Shown here: in pieces, positions 1-6,111 of the stretch
Layout of the letters: the number at the start of each line of letters is the position of its first letter
How positions within the stretch are numbered: position 1 is the stretch's first letter
Origin: JBKJTP01 sp046590195
GTDB lineage: Bacteria; Bacteroidota; Ignavibacteria; Palsa-1295
Direction: 5' to 3'
Assembly (NCBI GenBank): GCA_046590195.1
Contig: JBKJTP010000032.1
Coordinates: 1-15,707 of the forward strand
Length of the DNA stretch: 15,707 bases
The notes under the pieces: model-generated
The model's database searches: none
Told to the model about the DNA's origin: nothing
What the model saw: the letters and a program-made list of their open reading frames with translations, nothing else
Program-made: the position numbers and the translations under genes

Positions 1-39
1 CGTAGCATCAAACGAGGGGCGGCGGAGTCGAAGGATGAC
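1..39. repeat. Right end of family-1 palindromic repeat (copy a, cut by window edge)
   Basis: Positions 4-33 closely match the middle of the complete copy at 5431-5565: a GCATCAA arm, GAGGGGCGG, then GGAGTCGAAGGAT. The copy then ends directly in GGATGAC, the same terminal sequence that closes the complete element. It therefore lacks the second half of the 16-bp GAGTCGAAGGATCTCC palindrome. The element overlaps the ATG at 35, which makes that ATG a doubtful start for miaB. Confidence 0.7.
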
Positions 40-58
40 AGCATTTTATACGCATCGA

Positions 59-1522
59 ATGTCCAAGAAGGTCTACATAGAAACATACGGCTGCCAGATG
101 AATGTGGCAGATACAGAGGTCGTGCTTTCGGTGCTGAACCGCGCCGGATTCACACCTACGACCGTGCTCGACGAGGCCGATGTGGCGTTTATGAATACGT
201 GCGCGATCCGCGAGAACGCCGAGGAAAAAGTCTGGAAGCGACTCCATCATTTGCGCGGCATGAAGCGTCGGAAGCCTGAGATGGTCGTCGGTGTGCTGGG
301 CTGCATGGCGGAGCATCTTCGGAAGGACCTGCTGAACTCCACAAAGAATGTTGTCGACCTTGTCGTCGGTCCAGATGAATACCGCAAGCTTCCACAGTTG
401 ATCGAGTCAACGATCGGCTCTGGTGAAAGCGAGATGGCGGTGAAGCTCTCGCGCACAGAGACCTATGACGACATCATGCCTTTCCGCAGCGCAGCCATCT
501 CAGCGTATATTTCTGTGATGCGCGGCTGCGATAAGTTTTGCACGTATTGCGTCGTGCCGTTCACACGCGGACGCGAGCGCTCACGCGAATTGATGTCGAT
601 CGTCAATGAGTGCAAAGAGCTCGAGCAACAAGGCTTCAAAGAGATCACACTGCTTGGACAGAACGTCAATAGTTATGACGATGGCGGACTAGACTTCTCC
701 GATCTACTCGCTGCGTGTGCTCTTGCAGTACCAAAGGTACGGTTACGCTATACGACCTCGCATCCTCAGGACTTCGATCAAAAGCTGATCGACACGATGG
801 CGACGCATGACAACATTTGCAAGTACATTCACTTGCCGTTTCAGTCAGGCTCAGACCGCATTCTCGAGCTGATGAATCGCACGTACACGCGTGCGCACTA
901 TATGTCGATCATCGAGAAGATCAAGCTAGCGATGCCGAACGCGGCGCTCTCGACCGACGTCATCGTCGGCTTCTGCACCGAGACGCTCGAAGATCACGAG
1001 ATGACGAAGCAGGTCATGCGCGATTGCGATTTCGAGGGGGCTTACACCTTCAAGTATTCACCGCGTCCGAATACAAAGGCATTCGACAAGCTTCCGGATG
1101 ATGTACCCGACGAAGAGAAGGGTCGCCGGTTGGAAGAGCTTATCGAGATCCACACCTACTCCGCAGCGAAGAAGAATCTTCTTGATGTTGGCCACGAGCA
1201 CATTGTGCTCGTCGAGGGCCGCTCAAAAAAGGACGCCGAAGAATGGAAGGGCCGCACAGATACCGGTAAGATGGTCGTCTTCCCACGCATGGATGCAGAG
1301 GTCGGCGAGTACCGCCGCGTGCTTATCAACAGCGCGAACCGTGCAACATTGATCGGTGAGTTGATCGATGTGAAGCAGACGTCGAGCAAGATGACGCATT
1401 CACATGGCCAGGATCGCGGCGACGTGCTCTATGATGTATCACCTCTCGTCATCGCAACTGTCGATGCGAACGCGCATTCAGGTGTGCATCAGCCGGGGAT
1501 ACAGTTGCCGGTGTTGAATTAG
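59..1522 (+). CDS. miaB: tRNA-2-methylthio-N6-dimethylallyladenosine synthase MiaB
   Basis: Radical-SAM methylthiotransferase that adds a methylthio group to C2 of isopentenyladenosine-37 in tRNAs reading UNN codons; cytosolic, using two [4Fe-4S] clusters. Numbered from the start chosen here (487 residues): the N-terminal UPF0004 domain carries cluster cysteines C12 (YGCQMN), C48 (NTCAI) and C82 (LGCMAEH). The radical-SAM motif CxxxCxxC is C157, C161, C164 (RGCDKFCTYC, followed by PFTRGRERSR). A TRAM tRNA-binding domain spans roughly residues 378-437. About 50 residues follow TRAM; many MiaB proteins stop near there, so this tail is unusual. An in-frame ATG at 35 would add eight residues, but it lies in a dispersed repeat, whereas 59 gives the family-typical MSKKVYIETYG start. 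Neither has a convincing Shine-Dalgarno at normal spacing. MiaB rather than MtaB or RimO is favoured by the YGCQMN and NTCAIRENAE motifs. Confidence 0.95.
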   Translation: MSKKVYIETYGCQMNVADTEVVLSVLNRAGFTPTTVLDEADVAFMNTCAIRENAEEKVWKRLHHLRGMKRRKPEMVVGVLGCMAEHLRKDLLNSTKNVVDLVVGPDEYRKLPQLIESTIGSGESEMAVKLSRTETYDDIMPFRSAAISAYISVMRGCDKFCTYCVVPFTRGRERSRELMSIVNECKELEQQGFKEITLLGQNVNSYDDGGLDFSDLLAACALAVPKVRLRYTTSHPQDFDQKLIDTMATHDNICKYIHLPFQSGSDRILELMNRTYTRAHYMSIIEKIKLAMPNAALSTDVIVGFCTETLEDHEMTKQVMRDCDFEGAYTFKYSPRPNTKAFDKLPDDVPDEEKGRRLEELIEIHTYSAAKKNLLDVGHEHIVLVEGRSKKDAEEWKGRTDTGKMVVFPRMDAEVGEYRRVLINSANRATLIGELIDVKQTSSKMTHSHGQDRGDVLYDVSPLVIATVDANAHSGVHQPGIQLPVLN

Positions 1523-1530
1523 CCTCATTT

Positions 1531-1660
1531 GTCATCCTGACGGAGCAAACGAGAAAGAGAACGCTAATGGCGTTCTCTTTCTCGTTTGCGGAGTCGAAGG
1601 ATCTCCCTACACGCCCGAAGGAATCAGGAAGATCCTTCGACTCCGCTGCACTACGCTCCC
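1531..1660. repeat. Family-1 palindromic repeat (copy b, right end divergent)
   Basis: Begins with GTCATCCTGA like the complete copy at 5431. It then holds a private 20-bp hairpin (1545-1589), followed by the shared core GGAGTCGAAGGATCT (1590-1604) paired with AGATCCTTCGACTCC (1630-1644). The spacer between the core arms also resembles that of copy c (CAC..CCGAA). The closing CAGGATGAC end seen in copy c is missing; the sequence runs into other inverted repeats, such as CTCCCTGC/GCAGGGAC near 1656-1700 and CTGAGC/GCTCAG at 1708-1736. No gene is seen between 1523 and 1732; this region is entirely palindrome mosaic. Confidence 0.75.
1545..1589 (+). terminator. 20-bp perfect hairpin downstream of miaB
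   Basis: Left arm 1545-1564 and right arm 1570-1589 are exact complements over 20 bases around a 5-base loop (TAATG). It starts 22 bases after the miaB stop. No T-run follows, so it is either an inefficient or factor-assisted terminator or an mRNA 3'-end stabiliser. It is inserted inside a family-1 repeat. Confidence 0.45.
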
Positions 1661-1732
1661 TGCGTTCTGTATATCTGATACCCATACGAAGCAGGGACAT
1701 GGCAAGGCTGAGCCAGAGCCTCCCGCTAGCGC

Positions 1733-1999
1733 TCAGTCCTCGAACTGGATCACAGCGGAGCCCAAGAGCGAATCACCCTTTAAAAAGGCGATTGAGTCAT
1801 TTATTACTTGTACCTTATCGAACATAACTCCGCCCTCTTCCAAAGTTCTAACCTTAAAATCGGTTATCGTCTTTTCTGTAAGGGCGTCTCGTTTCATGCG
1901 CTCAATACGCCTAGCCGATGACATCAATTGAATGCTTAGAGCTGCAACTGCGACAATCAACAATATTATTGCGAACGTCTTTTTATCTAACTTGATCAC
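1733..1999 (-). CDS. Small single-pass membrane protein, unknown family
   Basis: 88 residues starting at a GTG whose GTGA overlaps the stop of the upstream gene (1996-2736), so the two are probably translationally coupled. A hydrophobic segment (about residues 9-29, FAIILLIVAVAALSIQLM) sits behind a lysine-rich N-terminus, predicting a type II anchor. It is followed by a basic stretch (ARRIERMKRD) and a roughly 50-residue soluble part with alternating hydrophobic residues. I do not recognise the family. The stop falls where a palindromic tract begins (CTGAGC/GCTCAG, 1708-1736), so the C-terminus could have been trimmed by repeat insertion. Base composition is more AT-rich than miaB or metG. 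Confidence 0.65.
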   Translation of the reverse strand: MIKLDKKTFAIILLIVAVAALSIQLMSSARRIERMKRDALTEKTITDFKVRTLEEGGVMFDKVQVINDSIAFLKGDSLLGSAVIQFED

Positions 2000-2736
2000 G
2001 TTATCGATTCAATGTCAAATCCAGTGATATTGGCTGCGGTAATCTGTTCTCCTACCGGAGCGAATTCGATCGAAGGCACTCCAATTAGTTGAGGGGGTAT
2101 ATTCCAAGTGTAATCGACGCCTACCTCCGTGACAGTGTAAGTCGTGCCGTTTATCTGAACATTGTATGGCACAGGGTCTTCAGTGATCGTGGTTGTTGTA
2201 GAAATGACTTGACCCTGGCCATTTTTGACAATCTGTACAGATTTTGTAGTCTTTGTCCTCAGTCCGTCGTAGATCGCCCACGCTAATGCACCGGCAGCGA
2301 CGATGGCACCCCACACAGCAGCAGCAAGCGACGGTGGTGGAAAATCTGAGTCTGGCGAATTGATTATGCCGTTGCTCATACTGAACACGTTCGTACCGTT
2401 CAATTTGCCAAACACTGTGTAGCTAGGAGGCAAAAGATTTTGGTTGTACCCAAAAATGACATTTTGGGTAGGCATGTCTGACCACTTGAAGGACTCAAAA
2501 TAAGGAACAACCTGCCCGAAATTATTCCGAACAAGCATGCTGGATTTAAACACACCATTGTTGGCACCGAATCCAGTCATCGGAGCAAAGTTGACAGTGT
2601 AGTTTTGAGTTCCGAGCGTTTTTATGAGCACCCCATCAAGGCCCGAGTTAGTTATGCCCGTGACCTTTAGTACGCCATTAACTACAGCGAGAGAGGCCGC
2701 TCCTACAGGATATACGTCAAATCCGTTGAATTGCAT
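1996..2736 (-). CDS. Hypothetical protein with one internal membrane segment
   Basis: 246 residues from the ATG at 2736. The N-terminal part (about 1-130) looks beta-rich, with many N, G, T and V residues (NSGLDGVLIKTLG, QNYTVNF) and no signal peptide. A glycine/alanine-rich hydrophobic segment at 136-158 (SLAAAVWGAIVAAGALAWAI) is followed by a threonine-rich, strand-like C-terminal region (STTTTITEDP). The frame stays open upstream to a GTG at 2910, but that extension crosses an 11-G tract, looks unlike protein, and overlaps the low-complexity intergenic region, so 2736 is preferred with moderate certainty. No family recognised. It is locally AT-rich, with the downstream gene overlapping its stop. 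The hydrophobic Gly/Ala block resembles small membrane-active peptides in composition only; this is not a functional call. Confidence 0.6.
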   Translation of the reverse strand: MQFNGFDVYPVGAASLAVVNGVLKVTGITNSGLDGVLIKTLGTQNYTVNFAPMTGFGANNGVFKSSMLVRNNFGQVVPYFESFKWSDMPTQNVIFGYNQNLLPPSYTVFGKLNGTNVFSMSNGIINSPDSDFPPPSLAAAVWGAIVAAGALAWAIYDGLRTKTTKSVQIVKNGQGQVISTTTTITEDPVPYNVQINGTTYTVTEVGVDYTWNIPPQLIGVPSIEFAPVGEQITAANITGFDIESIT

Positions 2737-2831
2737 TGAGAAGAGAGGGTTATGGTTCTTACGTAAGAAAACGCCGAGTCTGTAGAGTAACGCCGGATGG
2801 CATAGCTGGCATACAGACACACGGTTTGCAA

Positions 2832-2842
2832 CCCCCCCCCCC
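2832..2842. repeat. 11-base homopolymer C tract (G11 on the minus strand)
   Basis: Eleven consecutive C on the plus strand. On the minus (coding) strand the G tract directly extends AAGGAGG, a perfect Shine-Dalgarno-like sequence at 2847-2841, about 100 bases upstream of the chosen start of the 1996-2736 gene. It lies within the reading frame that extends back to a GTG at 2910. Tracts of this length are prone to slipped-strand changes. The rest of 2737-2930 holds no other recognisable gene. Confidence 0.9.
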
Positions 2843-2930
2843 TCCTTAAAGTTTCTACCACTGTTTGCAATTTTAGGCAATAAAATGCGCCCTACTTTGC
2901 GGCGCCTCACATCAAATCCAACGATAAAGC

Positions 2931-3368
2931 TTACGCCTCCGACAACGATTGCGACTCACCTGCATTCGCCGGCATCTTCGACATATCCATGTACATGATC
3001 TCCCAGATGTGGCCATCGAGATCCTCGTAGGCGCCGTAGCACATCCAGCCTTCGTCCTTGATCTCCTTTGGCTTCGCACCGCCTGCCGCGACTGCTTTGC
3101 CGATCATGCTCTCGACTGCGTCTCTGCTTTCTGCAGACAAACAGATGATCGATTCCGTCGTCGTCTTCGCATTTGCGATCTGCTTCTTCGTGAACGTTTG
3201 GAAGAACGGCTCGACGAGCAGCATCACATAAATGGTGTCGCTGATGATCATGCATGTTGCATTCTCATCGGTGAACTGCGGATTGAATGTGTAACCGAGC
3301 TTCGTGAAGAACTCCACCGAACGCTTGAGATCCTTGACCGGTAGATTGACGAATATTTCTTGTGCCAT
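2931..3368 (-). CDS. VOC family (glyoxalase/bleomycin-resistance fold) protein
   Basis: 145 residues from the ATG at 3368, giving the family-typical start MAQEIFVNLPVKDLKRSVEF. The frame is open upstream to 3413, but those extra residues do not look like VOC sequence. Two beta-alpha-beta-beta-beta modules are suggested: strand and helix at residues 4-25 (IFVNLPVKDL, SVEFFTKLGY), and the C-terminal signature YEDLDGHIWEIMYMD near 112-126, where the glutamate of HIWE is the usual metal-ligand position. VOC proteins of this type commonly sit beside SRPBCC genes; the substrate is unknown. It is the last gene of the ArsR/SRPBCC operon, separated from the upstream SRPBCC gene by 103 bases filled mostly by a palindromic repeat. 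Confidence 0.85.
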   Translation of the reverse strand: MAQEIFVNLPVKDLKRSVEFFTKLGYTFNPQFTDENATCMIISDTIYVMLLVEPFFQTFTKKQIANAKTTTESIICLSAESRDAVESMIGKAVAAGGAKPKEIKDEGWMCYGAYEDLDGHIWEIMYMDMSKMPANAGESQSLSEA

Positions 3369-3416
3369 TAATTGTCTGAGTAAGTTGTGTGTGTGAATTT
3401 CTGCTAAGCCCAAACC

Positions 3417-3470
3417 GATTGCTTCGTCGGCTCAATTGCTAAAGCAATTGATACCTCCTCGCAATGACGG
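3417..3470. repeat. Family-3 palindromic repeat with internal hairpin
   Basis: GATTGCTTCGTCGG at 3417-3430 and CCTCCTCGCAATGACGG at 3454-3470 form the outer frame, which resembles a dispersed repeat seen in many bacterial genomes (CGTCATTGCGAGG...CGACGAAGCAATC). Between them sits a private perfect hairpin: CAATTGCT (3433-3440), loop AA, AGCAATTG (3443-3450), extendable by one pair. The element ends one base before the stop codon of the SRPBCC gene at 3472. Confidence 0.65.
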
Positions 3471-3471
3471 C

Positions 3472-3957
3472 CTAGGACATGCTTTGCAAGTACGCTTCGA
3501 GTCGTGCGAGGTGCTGCTTTGCACCCTCTACAGCACCGAACGACTTCATCTGTTGCATCATCACCTCCGATGGTGCTGTCATGTGGTGGGTGATGTGAGT
3601 TTGGGAGCCCCGGTCTTCAAACATTGTGACAACAGAAAAACGAAGATCCACTTCATTGTCATCGTTATCATGATCGTACGCGATGCGGTCCATAGGGGTG
3701 ATCTCGGTAAAGATCACTCGATTAGGATAATCCGTCCCGTCCGGTCCGTGCATCATGAAGCGCCAGACACCGCCCTCGATAAAATTCCACTCGTGGAATG
3801 TGTTGGTAAAGCCGTTTGGTCCCCACCACTTGATCACATGCTCGGGTTGCGTGAACGCCTTCCATACAAGTGCGCGTGGTGCGTTGAGCACACGAGAGAA
3901 GATCAGCTCTGTCTCTTTGTCGACGAAAATCGTTGGGTCGTCGGTTGCTGTCATCAT
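3472..3957 (-). CDS. SRPBCC/AHSA1-like domain protein
   Basis: 161 residues forming one START-like hydrophobic-cavity domain of the AHSA1 (activator of Hsp90 ATPase homologue 1-like) group. Family marks: RVLNAPRALVWKAFTQPEHV then KWWGP near residues 22-47, EGGVWRFMMHGPDG near 61-74, and a C-terminal helix (EGAKQHLARLEAYL) that packs on the cavity. Such proteins bind small hydrophobic ligands, but the ligand is not predictable here. Two ATGs (3957 and 3954) lie side by side, only three bases after the stop of the gene at 3961, implying translational coupling. The stop is immediately followed by a palindromic repeat. Confidence 0.85.
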   Translation of the reverse strand: MMTATDDPTIFVDKETELIFSRVLNAPRALVWKAFTQPEHVIKWWGPNGFTNTFHEWNFIEGGVWRFMMHGPDGTDYPNRVIFTEITPMDRIAYDHDNDDNEVDLRFSVVTMFEDRGSQTHITHHMTAPSEVMMQQMKSFGAVEGAKQHLARLEAYLQSMS

Positions 3958-3960
3958 GGC

Positions 3961-4458
3961 TTATGCCTCCACGGATTGCATTTCACCGACGAGAACTTCA
4001 AGCTGATCGAGCGAGATACGTGCGCCCGACTCCATGCCTGTCGCGATGACGCCATCGCGCTCTTCCTTCGATGGAAGCTTGCTAAGCTCGGTAACGCGCG
4101 TTCTGCCGTTGATCTCTTCCATCGTCAGCGTCACGATTCCCGGCGTGCCTGGCATCGGCTCGAAGATCAGCGTATTGACGATGAGCTCTGGACGCGAGAT
4201 CTCCTGATACACGCCGTTGAATCCGATGTCGCCGTGCGGAGACTCCATGACAAATCGCCATGCGCCGCCCACTCGGAAATCGACCTCACATACTTTCAAT
4301 TCGCCACCAGGATTCCACCACCGCTTAAGATGCTCAGGCTTGCTCCAGGCATCATAGACCAGGCTTCGCGGTGCATTGAACTCGCGTGTGATCTGAAATT
4401 CGGTATCGGATGGAAGTGTAAGCGTGAAGGTATCGCTGTTCGCTACTTTTGTATTCAT
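3961..4458 (-). CDS. SRPBCC/AHSA1-like domain protein
   Basis: 165 residues, one AHSA1-type domain: ITREFNAPRSLVYDAWSKPE, then HLKRWWNPGG, VDFRVGGAWRFVMESPHG, and a C-terminal helix (ATGMESGARISLDQLEVLV). It is clearly paralogous to both neighbours, suggesting local duplication; the WW(G/N)P and GG.WRFVM blocks line up with the gene at 3472 and with the second half of the gene at 4480. It follows the double-domain gene by 21 bases and precedes the next SRPBCC gene by three, so one transcript is likely. Ligand unknown. Confidence 0.85.
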   Translation of the reverse strand: MNTKVANSDTFTLTLPSDTEFQITREFNAPRSLVYDAWSKPEHLKRWWNPGGELKVCEVDFRVGGAWRFVMESPHGDIGFNGVYQEISRPELIVNTLIFEPMPGTPGIVTLTMEEINGRTRVTELSKLPSKEERDGVIATGMESGARISLDQLEVLVGEMQSVEA

Positions 4459-4479
4459 GGCTGTTTGTTGGTTGTAAAA

Positions 4480-5394
4480 TTACTCAATGATCGATGCGAG
4501 CTTATCGAGCGATTCGCCCCAGCCTGCTGCTGCGCCTGCTTGCTGTGAGATCGGCAAGCCTTCGTGACGGATGATCATGCGGGTCTTGTCGCCCATATCC
4601 TGGAGATCAACGGTCACGAGCATCTCAAGCACGGTGACATCCGGCATTCCATACTCTGCACCCGATACCACTTTGCTCTTCTCGTCAGCGAATGAATCGG
4701 TGAAGACAAGCTGATTGATCGGATCGAGATAGATGTAGCGGCCAGTACACCAGATGTCTGTTCCTTCTTCGGGCCGCATGACGAATGTCCACTTGCCGCC
4801 GGTCTTGAGATCGATCTCCGCGACCGGGCACGTGAAGGCGCGCGGCCCCCACCACTTCATCATCATCTCTGGCTTTGTCCATGCATCCCACACTCGCTGA
4901 CGCGGCGCATTGAATACGCGCTCCATGACAACAGCCTCTTCCTGCTTGATACCCTGACGCGAGCGCAGCAAGTGCAGTTCGAGATTTTTGCGGATCTGAC
5001 CCCAGCCATGACGCTGCATCTCTTCGCTGTTCGTTGTCTCGAGACCGAACTCCAGCGTCACCTTTGTGCCGCCGCTTACTTCATCGAGTGTGATGTATAC
5101 AGGTCGTCCATCCTCCATTGTGTACGAGATATACGATGGCTCCTTGATCACATCGAATTTGCCGCCAAGCGTGAACTGCATCGAGTTGTCAGCCGAGCTG
5201 AATCCGATCGCAAGTTCGCCGCCTGCACGTGCATCGACATTCGCAAACGGCGTATACCATCCGCCATCGGCGTGAAACCAGTTGACTAGATGCTCAGGCT
5301 TTAAGAAGCAATCGAAGACGAGTTGGCGAGGCGCCTTGTACGTGCGCGTGAGTGTCGTCGTCTTGAATGCTGTGGATGTAGTTGCATTTTCCAT
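4480..5394 (-). CDS. Tandem double SRPBCC/AHSA1-like protein
   Basis: 304 residues from the ATG at 5394 (MENATTS). The open frame reaches 5478, but those 28 residues are translated repeat sequence and are rejected. Domain 1 (about 10-145): TRTYKAPRQLVFDCFLKPE, LVNWFHADGG, ARAGGELAIG, ending in a GWGQIRKNLELHLL helix. Domain 2 (about 152-304): MERVFNAPRQRVWDAWTKPE, KWWGPRAF, KTGGKWTFVMRPEEG, ending GWGESLDKLASIIE. Domain 1 is the more diverged and lacks the WWGP tryptophan pair. The fusion probably arose by in-frame duplication. It lies 161 bases downstream of arsR, and most of that gap is a family-1 palindromic repeat. Confidence 0.87.
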   Translation of the reverse strand: MENATTSTAFKTTTLTRTYKAPRQLVFDCFLKPEHLVNWFHADGGWYTPFANVDARAGGELAIGFSSADNSMQFTLGGKFDVIKEPSYISYTMEDGRPVYITLDEVSGGTKVTLEFGLETTNSEEMQRHGWGQIRKNLELHLLRSRQGIKQEEAVVMERVFNAPRQRVWDAWTKPEMMMKWWGPRAFTCPVAEIDLKTGGKWTFVMRPEEGTDIWCTGRYIYLDPINQLVFTDSFADEKSKVVSGAEYGMPDVTVLEMLVTVDLQDMGDKTRMIIRHEGLPISQQAGAAAGWGESLDKLASIIE

Positions 5395-5430
5395 CAGAGT
5401 AAAGTAGGCTGTTTGCAAAATGTTTAGCGT

Positions 5431-5565
5431 GTCATCCTGAGCGAAGCCGACCCCGAAGCCTTGATGCGAGAGCATCAAGTGAGGGGCGGCGGAGTCGAAG
5501 GATCTCCTTGCACATCCGAAAGTACCAGGGAGATCCTTCGACTCGCTACGCTCGCTCAGGATGAC
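5431..5565. repeat. Family-1 palindromic repeat (copy c, complete)
   Basis: 135-bp element with perfect 14-base inverted ends: GTCATCCTGAGCGA at 5431-5444, and its complement at 5552-5565. Inside are a private hairpin, CTTGATGC (5460-5467) GAGA GCATCAAG (5472-5479), flanked by CCCC and GGGG, and a 16-bp stem, GAGTCGAAGGATCTCC (5492-5507) with its complement at 5529-5544. Its right end encodes the last two serines and the stop of arsR. It looks like a non-autonomous, MITE- or REP-like repeat; no transposase is seen in the window. Confidence 0.85.
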
Positions 5566-5969
5566 GACTTAGGTGGCTTGCGTTTCTTCGCCGTCTTTTC
5601 CGCTGTAGCAGGCTTTGCTTGCAACTCTGCAAGATAGACCTCAAGAGCATCGAGGCGGTCCTCCCAGAATTTACGATATTGATCGATCCATCCGGAGACT
5701 TCGGACAGCGGCTCAGCTTTGAGCACACAGAAGCGCTCGCGGCCCTGATCGATGAATTCGACGAGACCGCACTCGTTCAGGATCTTGACGTGCTTCGAGA
5801 TCGCAGGCCGGCTGATCGTAAATTTACTGGCGACCTCGTTTAGAGTGTGCCGCTTTTCCGCTAGCAGACTGATGATCGCCCGGCGGTGCGGATCGGCGAT
5901 CGCCTGGAAGGGATCGCGCCGCGCAAAACTTGTATTCGGAAGAGTATTTGTAACCATATGGTTACACAT
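5556..5969 (-). CDS. ArsR-family winged-helix transcriptional repressor
   Basis: 137 residues. A winged-helix DNA-binding domain lies at about 18-90: DPFQAIADPHRRAIISLLAE, TLNEVASKFTISRPAISKHV (recognition helix about 52-63), then the wing GLVEFIDQGRERFCVL. There is no CxC metal-sensing motif in the recognition helix, so it is unlikely to be a metal sensor; this subgroup is the one usually linked to SRPBCC genes. The C-terminus (WIDQYRKFWEDRLDALEVYL) may dimerise, followed by a lysine-rich tail. Starts at 5969 or 5957 (MVTNTLPN) are both possible; operator 1 overlaps both regions. Two palindromic operators at its 5' end predict autorepression of the whole minus-strand operon. The two final serine codons and the stop come from a family-1 repeat. 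Confidence 0.9.
   Translation of the reverse strand: MCNHMVTNTLPNTSFARRDPFQAIADPHRRAIISLLAEKRHTLNEVASKFTISRPAISKHVKILNECGLVEFIDQGRERFCVLKAEPLSEVSGWIDQYRKFWEDRLDALEVYLAELQAKPATAEKTAKKRKPPKSSS
5950..5965. promoter_or_regulatory. ArsR operator 1 (perfect 16-bp palindrome)
   Basis: GTAACCATATGGTTAC is a perfect palindrome that contains the internal ATG (5957) of arsR and lies 4 bases inside the longer frame starting at 5969. It shares both half-sites (GTAACC/GGTTAC) with operator 2. Its position at the translation start predicts autorepression; binding by this protein is inferred. Confidence 0.75.
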
Positions 5970-5973
5970 ATAC

Positions 5974-5989
5974 GTAACCGAACGGTTAC
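5974..5989. promoter_or_regulatory. ArsR operator 2 (16-bp palindrome)
   Basis: GTAACCGAACGGTTAC, palindromic except for the central AA. Its centre is 24 bp from the centre of operator 1, with the same half-sites. It lies just upstream of arsR in the 5970-6183 divergent gap, and could also influence the lipoprotein gene on the other strand. Confidence 0.75.
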
Positions 5990-6111
5990 AAGTTCCGACA
6001 CCTCATATATTCTAGGAAGGGATATGATCTTGACTCTTATCTGGACAGCCATCCAACTTCTAGACAATACCTGTGAGACAAGCTAGTCATATCACCCTGA
6101 ATTCGCCCATT

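Noticed and set aside
3436..4548. 370-codon plus-strand frame across the SRPBCC genes
   Set aside because: Antisense shadow of three well-supported minus-strand genes; Cys/His/Arg-rich, no domain.
5395..5478. N-terminal extension of the double SRPBCC protein (MMLSHQGFGVGFAQDDTLN...)
   Set aside because: Most of these 28 residues are translation of the family-1 repeat; the ATG at 5394 gives a normal SRPBCC start.
1531..5565. CRISPR array or tandem repeat
   Set aside because: Repeats are dispersed, palindromic, kilobases apart and without regular spacers.
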